Assembly (NCBI GenBank): GCA_965279195.1
Contig: CBDIHP010000046.1
Span: forward strand, 186,001-250,000
Source: CBDIHP01 sp965279195
Lineage (GTDB): Bacteria; Planctomycetota; Planctomycetia; Isosphaerales; Isosphaeraceae
Direction of reading: 5' to 3'
DNA length: 64,000 nucleotides
Both the position numbers and the translations under genes were made by a program. Position 1 is the stretch's first letter. Each line of letters opens with the position of its first letter. This document shows positions 51,144 to 60,697 of this stretch, in pieces. The notes under the pieces are model-generated. The model did no database searches. It was not told the DNA's origin and was given only the letters and a program-made list of their open reading frames with translations.

Positions 51144-52367
51144 TCAGCCCATGGGCTCGCCGCGGAGGCGGGCGATCTCGTAGGCGTCCTTGTCGCCGCG
51201 GCCGGAGAGGCAGATGACGAGGGCCCTGTCGGGGCCCACCCTCGGGCCTTCCTTGATCGCCTGGGCGATGGCGTGGCTGCTCTCGAGCGCGGGCAGGATG
51301 CCTTCGAGCCGGGCGAGGGTGTTGTAGGCCTCCAACGCCTCGCGGTCGGTGATGCTCTCGTAGCGGACCCGGCCGCAGTCTTTCCAGAACGAGTGCTCGG
51401 GGCCGACGCCCGGATAATCCAGGCCGGCGGAGATCGAGTGGACGTCGCTGGTCTGGCCGTCGTCGTCCTGGAGGACATAACTCAGGCTGCCGTGGAGGAC
51501 GCCGGGCTTGCCCTGGGTCAGGCTGGAGGCGTGCTCGCCGAGCGACGGGCTGCGGCCGCCGGCCTCGGCGCCGATGAGCTCGACGGATTCGTCGTTCAGG
51601 AACGGGTAGAACATCCCGGCCGCGTTCGACCCGCCGCCGACGCAGGCGACGACGGCGTCCGGCAGGCGTCCGAGCTTCTCCAGGGATTGCTCGCGCGCCT
51701 CGCGGCCGATGACGGCCTGGAAGTCGCGGACGATCATGGGGAACGGATGCGGGCCGACGACGCTGCCGATGGTGTAGTGGGTCTCCTTGGAGGAGCCCAT
51801 CCAGTCCCGCATCGCTTCGTTGGTGGCGTCGCGGAGGGTGCGGGAGCCGGTGGTGACGGGGACGACGTTGGCGCCCATGGTCCGCATGTTGAAGACGTTG
51901 AGCTTCTGGCGCCGGATGTCTTCCTCGCCCATGTAGACGGTGCATTCCAGCCCGAACAGCGCGCACGCGGTGGCCGTGGCGACGCCGTGCTGGCCCGCGC
52001 CCGTCTCGGCGATGACGCGCTTCTTGCCCATCCGCTTCGCGAGCATCACCTGGCCGAGTGCGTTGTTGATCTTGTGGGCGCCGGTGTGGTTCAGGTCCTC
52101 GCGCTTCAGGTAGATCGCGCAGCCGGCCTTTTCGCTGAGGCGCCTGGCGTGGAACAGGGGCGAGGGGCGTCCGACGTAGTCCTTGAGGTAGCCGTAGAGG
52201 GTGTCCTGGAATTGTTTGTCCGTCTTGACGGTCTCGTATTCCCTGGCGAGGACGTTGAGGGCGTCCATCAGGGTCTCGGGCACGAACCGGCCGCCGAAGT
52301 CGCCGAACCGGCCGAGGGCGTCGGGGAGCGTGGCGAACTCGGGGCGCTGGGCAGTCGTGGAAGCCAT
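51144..52367 (-). CDS. trpB: Tryptophan synthase beta subunit
   Basis: A 407-residue PLP enzyme that joins indole and serine to tryptophan. Lys99 in LNHTGAHKINNALGQ binds PLP; ETGAGQHGVATATA holds the catalytic Glu; VACVGGGSNAAGMF is the phosphate-binding loop. ATG 52367 was chosen because 36 upstream in-frame residues look non-coding and typical TrpB proteins start here. trpA lies downstream; trpF is at 35.7 kb. Confidence 0.96.
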   Translation of the reverse strand: MASTTAQRPEFATLPDALGRFGDFGGRFVPETLMDALNVLAREYETVKTDKQFQDTLYGYLKDYVGRPSPLFHARRLSEKAGCAIYLKREDLNHTGAHKINNALGQVMLAKRMGKKRVIAETGAGQHGVATATACALFGLECTVYMGEEDIRRQKLNVFNMRTMGANVVPVTTGSRTLRDATNEAMRDWMGSSKETHYTIGSVVGPHPFPMIVRDFQAVIGREAREQSLEKLGRLPDAVVACVGGGSNAAGMFYPFLNDESVELIGAEAGGRSPSLGEHASSLTQGKPGVLHGSLSYVLQDDDGQTSDVHSISAGLDYPGVGPEHSFWKDCGRVRYESITDREALEAYNTLARLEGILPALESSHAIAQAIKEGPRVGPDRALVICLSGRGDKDAYEIARLRGEPMG

Positions 52368-52573
52368 TTTGGGGAACCATCCTCGCGGGCGGGCCGGGCA
52401 GTGGAGCATGGTATTTTCCCGCCCGGCGTCGGCCCGGGTCAAGTGGGGCGGGAAGTTTGGGGGGCGTTGGATCACCGTCCGAGGTAGACTGGGGGCCGAC
52501 GGCGACCCGACGGGGAGCCGTCACCCCACCGACGGACGCATCCGCCGCGCGGGCCCTCTGCCACGGAACACGT

Positions 52574-53302
52574 TCACCCTCGCCATCTCCCGGCCAGCCG
52601 CAACCCCGCCCGGCACGACAATCCCAGCGGCGTCAATCCCAGTCCCTTCGCCGCCTCGTCGCCGAAAAGGGCGGGGACGATCGTGCCGAAGTCGTCGGCC
52701 TTCAGGTGGGGCTTGAGGACGGCCGCGGTGTACTCCGCCTCGTCGTCGGGCAGGGGATCGTCGATGGGACCGGCGAACGCCACCGCCTCGCTCTCCAGCC
52801 AGAGGATCTCGCCCAGGGTCCTCGGCTCGCCCCGGCGGTGGATCGTCAGATTGCGGTAGACGGTCGTGAGGACCTCGTGGCGGATCTGTTTGCCCATGGG
52901 CCTCTCGGAGGTCCAGAGCAGTACGACCGCCCAGCCCCGCTTGAGCATGGCATTCGGGCGGAAGCTGTTCTGGAACTCACTCGCCGCGCGGTTGGTCCAG
53001 CCTCCGCCCCGGTCATCCGCCACGACAAGCCCGACCTGGAACGGCAGCTCGCCCAGCTCGTCCCGCTTCTCTTCCAGGGCCATGACGGCGATCATTTCGG
53101 CCTGCATGTCGATGAGCCGGTCCAGCGTCTCGACCACGTGGTCCTTCCCCATCGGGTTGAAGGCCGGCAAGGGCAGGGTGGCGTCGCCGGTGAGGGGATC
53201 GGTCAGGAGTGAGAGATAGGCACGGAATCGCGCCGTCCCGACGGGGAAGTTATAAATGCCGCGCTGGAGCTCGAGGAGCGAGAGGATCATCGGTTCGTCC
53301 AC
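52574..53302 (-). CDS. Soluble protein of unknown function
   Basis: A 242-residue protein without signal peptide or membrane segment. It starts with ILSLLELQRGIYNFPVGTAR and has an acidic late stretch (DPLPDDEAEYTAAVL). GGAGGT lies about six bases before the GTG at 53302, which sets the start. No family is recognised. It is divergent from the PD-(D/E)XK-like gene at 53543. Confidence 0.7.
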   Translation of the reverse strand: MDEPMILSLLELQRGIYNFPVGTARFRAYLSLLTDPLTGDATLPLPAFNPMGKDHVVETLDRLIDMQAEMIAVMALEEKRDELGELPFQVGLVVADDRGGGWTNRAASEFQNSFRPNAMLKRGWAVVLLWTSERPMGKQIRHEVLTTVYRNLTIHRRGEPRTLGEILWLESEAVAFAGPIDDPLPDDEAEYTAAVLKPHLKADDFGTIVPALFGDEAAKGLGLTPLGLSCRAGLRLAGRWRG

Positions 53303-53542
53303 GTGTCTACCTCCGACCTGAGCTCGATCTCACCGTGGCGACACGCCCAGCGCATTGCGAAACCTACGCCATCCGACGGACACTCCAACCGACCCCGACG
53401 TTCGGCCCGATCGGCACGGTGACATTTGTTCGCCTCTTGCGGAACGGAAATCCTTGCGAACAATACCAATCGGGACGATCGTAGGGGCACTCCGGCCGGG
53501 TGCCCAGGGATGGGACGGCGGACACAAGGCGGGCGGGCTTCC

Positions 53543-54364
53543 ATGATCACGTCGCGGATCAAGGCGATGCTGGACGCCTGCGAGGCGGGCTCGGCCCCGT
53601 TCCCGCCGAACGTGATGTACAACGAGTGCTGGCTGCTCCGGCTGGTCCTCGACTGGTTCGAGCGACACGGCGGAGACCGCTACCACCTCTCGCCCCTGGA
53701 CGGGGCCCGGTGGTTCTCCGAGGCCTGGCTGCCGTCGGCCTTCCTGGCGAGGTATCGCGGCGACCGCCTCGCCGAGAGCCGGACGCATGCGGACGCAGTC
53801 ATCGGCCATTTCAAGGTCGGCGACCCGGGCACGGCGGGCCTGGCGCTGAACCCGGACGCGAAGCAGTTCGTCGTGGTCGAGGCGAAGCTGTTCAACCGAC
53901 TCTCGGCCGGTGTCCGCAACGCCTCCTATTACGATCAGGCGGCCCGGACGGTCGCGTGCATGGCCGATTCGCTGCGCCGGGCGGACCGAAATCCGAGCGA
54001 CATGGACGACCTGGCCTTCCTGATCGTCGCCCCCCGGGCCCGGATCGACGACGGGGTGTTCGCGATCGACGCCTCCGACGAGGCCATCCGCCGCAAGGTG
54101 TTCCGGCGGGTGTCGGAATACGACGGCGAGCGCGACGGCTGGTTCCGCGAGTGGTTCGAGCCCACCCTGGCCCGGGTCGACATCCGGACGCTCGCCTGGG
54201 AAGACCTCTTCGACGTCATCGCCTTCCACGACAACATCGCCGGCCAGCAGCTCGACGCCTTCTACGGCGAGAGCCTGCGGCACAATCGGCCATCTGCTCG
54301 GGCGAAATACCCCGGAAGACGGGGGCAGTCGATCGACCGCGACCCCGAGCTATCGAAGAAGTAA
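53543..54364 (+). CDS. Putative PD-(D/E)XK-fold nuclease
   Basis: A 273-residue protein. The pattern Glu28 (MYNECW), Asp84 (THADAVIGHF) and Glu113-x-Lys115 (QFVVVEAKLFNRL) matches the metal site of the PD-(D/E)XK nuclease fold, with the strand FVVVEAKL as the core. A second conserved-looking strand is LAFLIVAPRA. The family is not recognised beyond the fold. It may be a stand-alone nuclease or an orphan restriction-like enzyme. No methyltransferase is near. It is convergent with the gene at 54490, with a class A repeat between them. Confidence 0.6.
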   Translation: MITSRIKAMLDACEAGSAPFPPNVMYNECWLLRLVLDWFERHGGDRYHLSPLDGARWFSEAWLPSAFLARYRGDRLAESRTHADAVIGHFKVGDPGTAGLALNPDAKQFVVVEAKLFNRLSAGVRNASYYDQAARTVACMADSLRRADRNPSDMDDLAFLIVAPRARIDDGVFAIDASDEAIRRKVFRRVSEYDGERDGWFREWFEPTLARVDIRTLAWEDLFDVIAFHDNIAGQQLDAFYGESLRHNRPSARAKYPGRRGQSIDRDPELSKK

Positions 54365-54370
54365 CCACCC

Positions 54371-54482
54371 GGATTGCGGGAGCTTGCTCCCGAGGGAAAC
54401 CACGGTTCGACGGCGACTTCGTTCGATTGATCACGCAGAGCGAGCTCCGCGGGAACAGGGCGGGAGCAAGCTCCCTCACGCC
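54371..54482. repeat. Class A fold-back repeat, copy 7
   Basis: The left arm is GGATTGCGGGAGCTTGCTCC; the right half is GCAGAGCGAGCTCCGCGGGA then GCGGGAGCAAGCTCCCTCAC. It lies between convergent genes. Confidence 0.75.
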
Positions 54483-54489
54483 ACGAGGG

Positions 54490-54927
54490 TCAGTCTTCTT
54501 CCATCCCTGCGACCTGGACTTCCAGGTCGCCCGTGTAGAACGGGAAGAACTGCTGTCCGGCGAAGTAGTCGGTCATGGCGCGGCGGACGGTCTTGAGCTG
54601 GTCGAGGAAGTGGGAGTACTGCTCGATCAAGGCGCGACGGCGATCGGGCGGCAGGTCGAGGATGTCGGAGTAGGCGCGCTGGCCGTTGGCCTCGCGAAAG
54701 CTCCAGAGCCGCTTGATCCGCAGGCCGGTGTCGTCGTCCTCGAAGGTGAGCTGGCGGGCGTACTGCCGCGCCTTCATCTTCTTCGCGAACTTGATCAGCT
54801 CGGCGTTGGACTCGAACCCGCCGTGCTCGTCGATCCAGTCCACGATGTCGGACGTGAGCAGGCGTGGGCCCCGCGTCTCGCAGAGTTCCTTCAAGCTCGC
54901 CACAATCTCGGCCTGACCCATCGGCAT
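54490..54927 (-). CDS. Small helical protein of unknown function
   Basis: A 145-residue, mainly helical, soluble protein. It starts GQAEIVASLKELCETRGPRL and contains FAKKMKARQYARQLTFEDDD. A strong sigma-70-like promoter lies upstream (55019-55047), so expression is likely. No family was recognised. An ATG two codons inside (54921) is an equally good start. Confidence 0.7.
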   Translation of the reverse strand: MPMGQAEIVASLKELCETRGPRLLTSDIVDWIDEHGGFESNAELIKFAKKMKARQYARQLTFEDDDTGLRIKRLWSFREANGQRAYSDILDLPPDRRRALIEQYSHFLDQLKTVRRAMTDYFAGQQFFPFYTGDLEVQVAGMEED

Positions 54928-55018
54928 GGTCCAGCTCCCCGACGCGACCGCCAGAACGTCCTGAAGTCTCGGGCCCTAGGGCGGGTTCTCCTGATTCTCC
55001 CGCCGACGAATCTTTCCT

Positions 55019-55047
55019 ATTGTACACCCCCACTGAACCCGTGTCGA
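55019..55047 (-). promoter_or_regulatory. Sigma-70 promoter of the 54490-54927 gene
   Basis: On the minus strand TCGACA (55042-55047) and TACAAT (55019-55024) are 17 bases apart, each one mismatch from consensus. The start point would be near 55012, about 85 bases before the gene. The rest of the 54928-55284 gap shows nothing but a weak TTGACG/TAGCGT pair (55172-55200) on the plus strand. Confidence 0.65.
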
Positions 55048-55284
55048 TACTTTACCGATCGCGTGTTCATCCTGTGCGCCTGTGGAGTTCCGGGATTGAC
55101 GGACTTCTGCAACATGCCGATTCGACCCTGCCGACGGCGCAAACATCGACGGCCCGGGAGGGGCCCGGTCATTGACGGAACCCTTGGGGGGCGATAGCGT
55201 TTGGAGATGGTCCGGCGGGGCTGCGACACGTCGCCCCGTCGAGCCGCCTGGTTGTCCCGAGTCCCGACCACGAGGTTCGTCCCC

Positions 55285-56043
55285 ATGACCCGACTCCCCC
55301 GCCTAGGCCGTTCCCGATGGGGCCTGGTCGCCGCGCTCGCCGTCGTCCTTGTGGGCGCGGGCAGGCCCGAAGACGAGGCCGGTTTCGAGGCCCTCTTCGA
55401 CGGCAAGGATCTGTCTCACTGGAAGATCCCCGAGGGGGACAACGGCCACTGGAAGGTCGTCGACGGCGTCATCGACTACGACGCACGCAGCGAGGCCAAG
55501 GGCGACAAGAACCTGGTCTCCAAGGAAGAGTACGGCGACTTCGTCATCAAGCTCGACTGGCGCCTGAAGGAAACCCCGTACATCAACCCGCGCGTGCCCT
55601 ACGTCCTCCCCGACGGCACCCACGCCCGGGGCGTGGACGGCAAGCCGATCCAGTTGGCGCTGCCGGACAGCGACTCGGGCATCTACCTCCGCGACCCTAA
55701 GGGCAAGAGCCAGGTCAACATGTGGTGCTGGCCCATCGGCTCGGGCGAGGTCTACGGCTACCGCATGGACAAGAGCCTGCCGCCCGAGGTCCGCAAGGGC
55801 GTCACCCCCAAGACCCAGGCCGACAAGCCCGTCGGCGAGTGGAACTCGTTCGAGATCACCCTCAAGAAGGACCGCCTCACCGTCGTCCTCAACGGCATCA
55901 CCGTGATCGAGAACGCCCAGCTCCCCGGCATCCCCGAGACCGGCCCCGTCATCCTCCAGCACCACGGCGGCTTCAAGGACGGCAAGTACACCGGGCCCCC
56001 CAGCCTGGTGCAGTTCCGGAATATCCGCATCAAGAAGCTTTGA
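55285..56043 (+). CDS. Secreted DUF1080 (3-keto-disaccharide hydrolase-like) protein
   Basis: A 252-residue exported protein. A signal peptide (SRWGLVAALAVVLVGAG) is followed by a DUF1080 domain: FEALFDGKDLSHWKI, VVDGVIDYDARSE, YGDFVIKLDWRLK, SGIYLRD, EWNSFEITLKKDRLTVVLNG and PVILQHHGG. This concanavalin-like fold is abundant in planctomycetes and includes hydrolases of 3-keto-disaccharides in the periplasm; the substrate here is unknown. ATG 55285 fits the signal peptide. Confidence 0.88.
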   Translation: MTRLPRLGRSRWGLVAALAVVLVGAGRPEDEAGFEALFDGKDLSHWKIPEGDNGHWKVVDGVIDYDARSEAKGDKNLVSKEEYGDFVIKLDWRLKETPYINPRVPYVLPDGTHARGVDGKPIQLALPDSDSGIYLRDPKGKSQVNMWCWPIGSGEVYGYRMDKSLPPEVRKGVTPKTQADKPVGEWNSFEITLKKDRLTVVLNGITVIENAQLPGIPETGPVILQHHGGFKDGKYTGPPSLVQFRNIRIKKL

Positions 56044-56090
56044 TTGTCCGGGGCTTGCAACGTCCCCGGCAACGCGGGCAGTTCGACCTG

Positions 56091-56260
56091 GCGCCGGGCG
56101 CGGATCTCCCGATCCCGCCCGGCCGAGGGGCGGAGGGGACCACCCAACCGGATCCCCCGATCCGTCGACTTCCGCCGTGGCCGACGAGTCCGGAGACCCG
56201 ATCGTATGGTCTCGCGCGGCAAAGGTAGGGACGGCATCGCGGGATATGCACGCCCAGCGC
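56091..56260. repeat. Decayed class B element, copy 4
   Basis: Only the ends remain clear: GCGCCGGGCGCGGATCTCCC with CGATCCCGCCC on the left, and CGCCCAGCGC on the right. In between, GAGTCCGGAGACCCGATCG recalls the inner arm. It lies between the DUF1080 and asnB genes. Confidence 0.45.
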
Positions 56261-56321
56261 GCCCCGCCGGGCTTGGCTGTACGGGGCAGGCGGTTTCCCC
56301 ACCTCAAAGGGATCTCCATCG

Positions 56322-58205
56322 ATGTGCGGGATCGCCGGATTCGTCAACCGGGGTCAGGCGCCGGCCGACCGGGCCCTGATCGAGCGGATGACGACGACCC
56401 TGGCCCATCGCGGCCCCGACGGGGCGGGCTACCACGTCGACGGCCCCGTCGCGCTCGGGCATCGGCGGCTCTCGATCATCGACGTCGAGGGCGGCTTCCA
56501 GCCGATGTCCAACGAGGACGCCTCGGCCTGGATCACCTACAACGGTGAACTCTACAACGACCCGGCGTTGCGGTCGCAACTGATCGCCCGGGGCCACGGG
56601 TTCGCCACCCAGTGCGACACCGAGTCGCTCGTCCACCTCTATGAAGACGACGGGCCGGAGTTCGCCGCGAAGCTGAACGGGATGTTCGCCTTCGCCCTCT
56701 GGGACGCCCCACGCCGGCGGCTCGTCCTCGGGCGCGACCGGATGGGGCAGAAGCCCCTCTTCTACTGCCACACCGGATCGGGCGGCCTGGTCTTCGGGTC
56801 GGAGCCCAAGGCGCTGCTTGAGCATCCCGACGTGCCCCGTCGGCTCTGCCCCCGCGGCCTGAGCCGCTACCTCTTCTATGAGTACATCCCCGGCCCGGAT
56901 TCGATCTGGGAGGGGATCCGCAAGCTGCCGCCAGGTCACATCCTGATCTGGGAGGACGGCCGGATCGACGTCCGTCGGTACTGGACGCCCCTCGTCGGGC
57001 GTACGGAGTGGACCTGTACGTTTGATCAGGCCGCCGAGACGTTCTGGTCGGACTTCCGGTCGGCCGTGGAGCGGCACAGACGCTCGGACGTGCCTCTCGG
57101 GGTGTTCCTGTCCGGCGGGGTCGATTCGTCGAGCGTCGCGGCCGCGCTGGCGGAGGTCGAGCCGGCGTCGGGGATCCGGACCTACTCGATCGGCTTCGAG
57201 GACCCGACGTTCGACGAGTCCGCACACGCCCTGGCCGTGGCGAGGCACCTGGGGACCGACCACCGCACCCGGACCTTCTCCGCCGAGGACGTCTGGTCGC
57301 TCTTGCCGCACGTCGCCGACTGGCTCGACGAGCCGTTCGGGGATGCCTCGGTCCTGCCGACGCACCTCCTGAGCCGGTTCGCCCGCGAGGAGGTGACCGT
57401 CGCGCTGGGCGGAGACGGGGCCGACGAACTCATGGCCGGCTACCCGACCTTCGAGGCCGAGCGGCTGGCGCGGACGTACAACCGGTTCCCCGGCCCCGCG
57501 AGGGCCCTGGCGGGGGCGGTCATCCACCGGCTTCCGGTCGACCACGGCAACATCAGCCTGGATTTCAAGCTCAAGCAGTTCCTGCGGGGGGCGAATCTGC
57601 CACGCCCGCTGGCGCACCAGCGCTGGCTGGGTTCGTTCTCGGGCCCCGAGATCGCCGGGCTGCTGGTGGACCCCCCCGAGGGATTCGACGTCGAGGCCGA
57701 GCACCTGGCGAGGGCGGCGGGCCTGCCCGCGATGCCGGACGACCTGGAATCGTCGCTGCGGCTCTATCAGGACACGTACCTGCCCGATGACATCCTCAAC
57801 AAGGTGGACCGGGCGAGCATGGCCTGTTCGCTGGAAGTCCGGGCGCCGTTTCTGGATGCGGGCCTGGTGGACTCTATCCAGTCCATGCCGTCCGTGTTCA
57901 AATATGGCGGCGGCTTGACCAAGCGGCTGCTCAAACAGGCCGCATCGAGACGTCTCCCCGCGTCGATCCTGAAGCGCCCCAAGAAGGGGTTCGGGATCCC
58001 GGTCGCGAAGTGGCTCCGCGGCCCCCTGGCCCCGCTGCTCGACTCGATGCTGGACGCCGACCGACTGCGCAGCCAGGGCCTGTTCCGGCCCGAGGCGGTG
58101 GCCCGGCTGGTCGGCGAGCACCGCGACGGGGCCCGCGACCACCGCAAGCCGCTCTGGACGCTCCTGATGTTCCAGCTCTGGCACGACCGCTGGCTCGGCC
58201 GATGA
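56322..58205 (+). CDS. asnB: Glutamine-hydrolysing asparagine synthetase
   Basis: A 627-residue enzyme. Cys2 of MCGIAGF is the glutaminase nucleophile, which requires the ATG at 56322; YNGELYNDP and the loop RDRMGQKPLFYC belong to the glutaminase domain (1-210). The synthetase domain has the ATP loop VFLSGGVDSSSVAAAL and GGDGADELMAGYP, then DDILNKVDRASMA. It makes asparagine from aspartate, or could amidate a precursor in another pathway as many paralogues do; no such gene cluster surrounds it. Confidence 0.92.
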   Translation: MCGIAGFVNRGQAPADRALIERMTTTLAHRGPDGAGYHVDGPVALGHRRLSIIDVEGGFQPMSNEDASAWITYNGELYNDPALRSQLIARGHGFATQCDTESLVHLYEDDGPEFAAKLNGMFAFALWDAPRRRLVLGRDRMGQKPLFYCHTGSGGLVFGSEPKALLEHPDVPRRLCPRGLSRYLFYEYIPGPDSIWEGIRKLPPGHILIWEDGRIDVRRYWTPLVGRTEWTCTFDQAAETFWSDFRSAVERHRRSDVPLGVFLSGGVDSSSVAAALAEVEPASGIRTYSIGFEDPTFDESAHALAVARHLGTDHRTRTFSAEDVWSLLPHVADWLDEPFGDASVLPTHLLSRFAREEVTVALGGDGADELMAGYPTFEAERLARTYNRFPGPARALAGAVIHRLPVDHGNISLDFKLKQFLRGANLPRPLAHQRWLGSFSGPEIAGLLVDPPEGFDVEAEHLARAAGLPAMPDDLESSLRLYQDTYLPDDILNKVDRASMACSLEVRAPFLDAGLVDSIQSMPSVFKYGGGLTKRLLKQAASRRLPASILKRPKKGFGIPVAKWLRGPLAPLLDSMLDADRLRSQGLFRPEAVARLVGEHRDGARDHRKPLWTLLMFQLWHDRWLGR

Positions 58206-58250
58206 GCCGACCTGGCCTGACGACCCTCGCCCACCCTCGACCGCGACCCG

Positions 58251-58964
58251 ATGCGAATCCTCCTGGTCTCCGACATCCACGCGAACTGGCACGCACTCGC
58301 CGCGATCCGCGAGCAGTGCGACCTCTGCCTCTGCCTCGGGGACCTCGTCGACTACGGCCCGGACCCGCTCCCCTGCGTGCGATGGGCGATGGAGCACGCC
58401 GACCACGCCATCCGGGGCAACCACGACCACGGCGTCGCGCAGAACGTCGCCGTGACTGGCGAAAAAGGATATAAGTATCTGACGAAGTGCTCCCGGCCGC
58501 TGCAGTGGGAGGGGCTCGGGCCGGAGGAGCGTCGCTACCTGCTGCAACTGCCGCTCACCAAGCGGTTCACCGTCGGCGGCCGGCGGTTCCTGCTCGTCCA
58601 CGGCACCCCGCGCGACCCGCTGGACGAGTACCTGATGAAGGACCCCGAGACCTGGACCCGGCGGCTCGAAGGCACCGAGGCCGACATCGTCTGCGTCGGC
58701 CACTCGCACATGCAGTTCAACCTCAAGGCCGGGAATGCGATCGTCATCAACCCCGGCAGCGTCGGCCAGCCCCGAGATGGGGACCCCCGCGCGGCCTACG
58801 CGATTATCGACGACAACAAGATCGAGCTGAAGCGCGTCGACTATGACATCGAGGCGACCATCGCCCAGGTCGACGCCAGCCCCATGCCCGACCGCGCCAA
58901 GAAGCTGTACGCCGACTGCCTCCGCAACGGCCGGATGCCCAAGGGGGACCCGGAGGAGGGGTGA
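58251..58964 (+). CDS. Calcineurin-like metallophosphoesterase (YfcE/MJ0936 type)
   Basis: A 237-residue enzyme with all metal motifs of the family: LLVSDIHANWHAL (D-x-H), LGDLVDYGP (GD), IRGNHDHGVA (GNHD), LLVHGTPRDP and CVGHSHMQF (GHxH), ending in VINPGSVGQPRDGDPRAAY. It hydrolyses phosphate esters with two metal ions; the substrate is unknown. It follows asnB on the same strand by 45 bases. Confidence 0.92.
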   Translation: MRILLVSDIHANWHALAAIREQCDLCLCLGDLVDYGPDPLPCVRWAMEHADHAIRGNHDHGVAQNVAVTGEKGYKYLTKCSRPLQWEGLGPEERRYLLQLPLTKRFTVGGRRFLLVHGTPRDPLDEYLMKDPETWTRRLEGTEADIVCVGHSHMQFNLKAGNAIVINPGSVGQPRDGDPRAAYAIIDDNKIELKRVDYDIEATIAQVDASPMPDRAKKLYADCLRNGRMPKGDPEEG

Positions 58965-59007
58965 TCTCGGTCGGGCACCCCTGTCCACCGGGAAACCACG
59001 GGGCTGC

Positions 59008-60324
59008 TCACAGCCCCCCGTCGAGGGCGTCGCGGATCGTCGGCAGGTACTTCTCGGGCGAGGCGGTGTTGACCAGCACGACCCGGTCGCCGGGGCGGAT
59101 CTTGCCGAGGTCGGCGACTTTCGACAGGGCGACGAGGGTGGCCGCGCCTTCGGGGGACCAGGCGAATCGGCGCTCGCGCCATTCGGTGCGGATCGCGGAG
59201 CGGATCTGGTCGTCGGAGACGGCCACCGCGCAGCCGTCGGACTCGCGGACGATCTTCAGGACGTTGATGTGCCCGACGTTCCTCGCGACGTTCAGGCCGG
59301 TGGCGATCGTCTGGCCCGGGGGCAGGGGGGTGATGTCCGGCGCGCCCTCGTCGTAGGCCCGGACGATCGGCGTGGTCGCTTCGCTCTGGACGCAGATCAT
59401 CCTGGGGCGCTTCGGGCCGATCAGTCCCAGGCATTCCAGCTCGTCGAACGCCTTCGCCATCCCGACGACCCCCGTGCCGCCCCCCGTGGGGTAGATGATG
59501 ACGTCGGGGACCTCCCAGGTCCGCGAGGCCAGCCGCTCGCCGGCCGGCTCGGCCATCTCCAGGCCCAGAGTCTTCTTGCCCTCGGTCCGCCAGCCCGGCT
59601 CCTGAAACGTGGCAACGCTGAAGAATCCCGCAGGGATGTAATGCTCGCGGATCCGCTGCGCGCAGTCCACGATCGTCCCGGGGACGAGTTCCAGGTGGAG
59701 CCTTCCAGGATTCAGGGCCGCCAGCGCGGCGACGTTCCCCATCACCGGGCGGTCGGTGTCCGGCGACATCACGACGGCCGCCTCGATCCCCCCCGCAAGG
59801 GCGTAGGCGGCCAGGGCGTCGCCCGCGTTGCCCTGGGTCGGCACGGCCAGCCTGGTCAGCCCCAGCCGCCTGGCCATGGAGATGGTCATCGCCATCCCCC
59901 GGTCCTTGAAGGACAGGGTGGGATTGGCCCCGAAGCCCGGGTGCGGCTTCCCCTCGTCCTTGATCTCCAGGCGGCAGCCGAGCGAACGGCCGAGGGGGTG
60001 GTCGTAGGGGAGGGAGGGGGTCGCGCCCTCGCCGAGGCAGACGATCGAGACGCGATCGGCATCGTCGTCCCAATCGAGCGGCAGCAACCCCCCGAACCGC
60101 CAGAGGTTGCGGCGATCGGGCGACCAGAATCCGTCGCGGCCCCGCTCGGCCTTGAGGCGTTCCAGGTCGAGGATCATCTGGACCGGGCGGCCGTCCTTCT
60201 CGCAGAGGTTCATGACCCGGTCGCGCGGGTAGGTGGCGCGACAGGTCGGGCATTCCAGGTGGGAGACGTACCGCATGGGATCGGGCTCGGGTCGGGCGAA
60301 GCGGGGCGGGGTTGTGCGGGTCAT
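59008..60324 (-). CDS. thrC: Threonine synthase
   Basis: A 438-residue PLP enzyme of the zinc-ribbon-led group. The N-terminus has CPTCRATY and a further Cys (Cys25, 28, 41), followed by CLGEGATPSLPY. The PLP lysine lies in NPTLSFKDRGMAM, and the phosphate loop reads VPTQGNAGDALAAY and YPTGGGTGVVGM. It should turn O-phosphohomoserine into threonine; related enzymes of other specificity cannot be excluded. The start is ATG 60324 or 60276; neither has a good ribosome site. It is convergent with the phosphoesterase. Confidence 0.85.
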   Translation of the reverse strand: MTRTTPPRFARPEPDPMRYVSHLECPTCRATYPRDRVMNLCEKDGRPVQMILDLERLKAERGRDGFWSPDRRNLWRFGGLLPLDWDDDADRVSIVCLGEGATPSLPYDHPLGRSLGCRLEIKDEGKPHPGFGANPTLSFKDRGMAMTISMARRLGLTRLAVPTQGNAGDALAAYALAGGIEAAVVMSPDTDRPVMGNVAALAALNPGRLHLELVPGTIVDCAQRIREHYIPAGFFSVATFQEPGWRTEGKKTLGLEMAEPAGERLASRTWEVPDVIIYPTGGGTGVVGMAKAFDELECLGLIGPKRPRMICVQSEATTPIVRAYDEGAPDITPLPPGQTIATGLNVARNVGHINVLKIVRESDGCAVAVSDDQIRSAIRTEWRERRFAWSPEGAATLVALSKVADLGKIRPGDRVVLVNTASPEKYLPTIRDALDGGL

Positions 60325-60697
60325 CCGGATTGTGCAGGACGCCGTCGCGTCTGTCGACCCGAGGCCGGGGCCGCCGCGGCCCGCCTCGGGATCTGTTCAG
60401 AAAAATTTTGAATAAGATGGGGGGGCGCGACGTCTGAATTTCCAGTTGAGGACGTTCCCGACGCCCCGCCTCGCCGCCGCGATCCCAAATCGGTTGTCTT
60501 CGTCCTAGTTTGCCCTTGCGGAATTGCCGTCCGGCTTGAACCGCTCGGCAGGCCAGAAACGCTGGCCTCAATTCAAGGGCGCGGTATGATCGGAGACGTT
60601 GGGCTACGTCCTGCGGCCAGCATTCCAGACAAGACACCCTTCGCCCCACCCGTTCCGGCGGCGAAGGTCTCCCTGACGATCGAAAGGGTTTCCCGAC
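60325..60697. other. Intergenic region between thrC and the Gly/Met-repeat gene
   Basis: No coding frame is supported in these 373 bases. A TATGAT box at 60585-60590 could be the -10 for the downstream gene but has no clear -35. The AT-rich patch near 60402-60416 may serve the thrC side. Confidence 0.35.
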
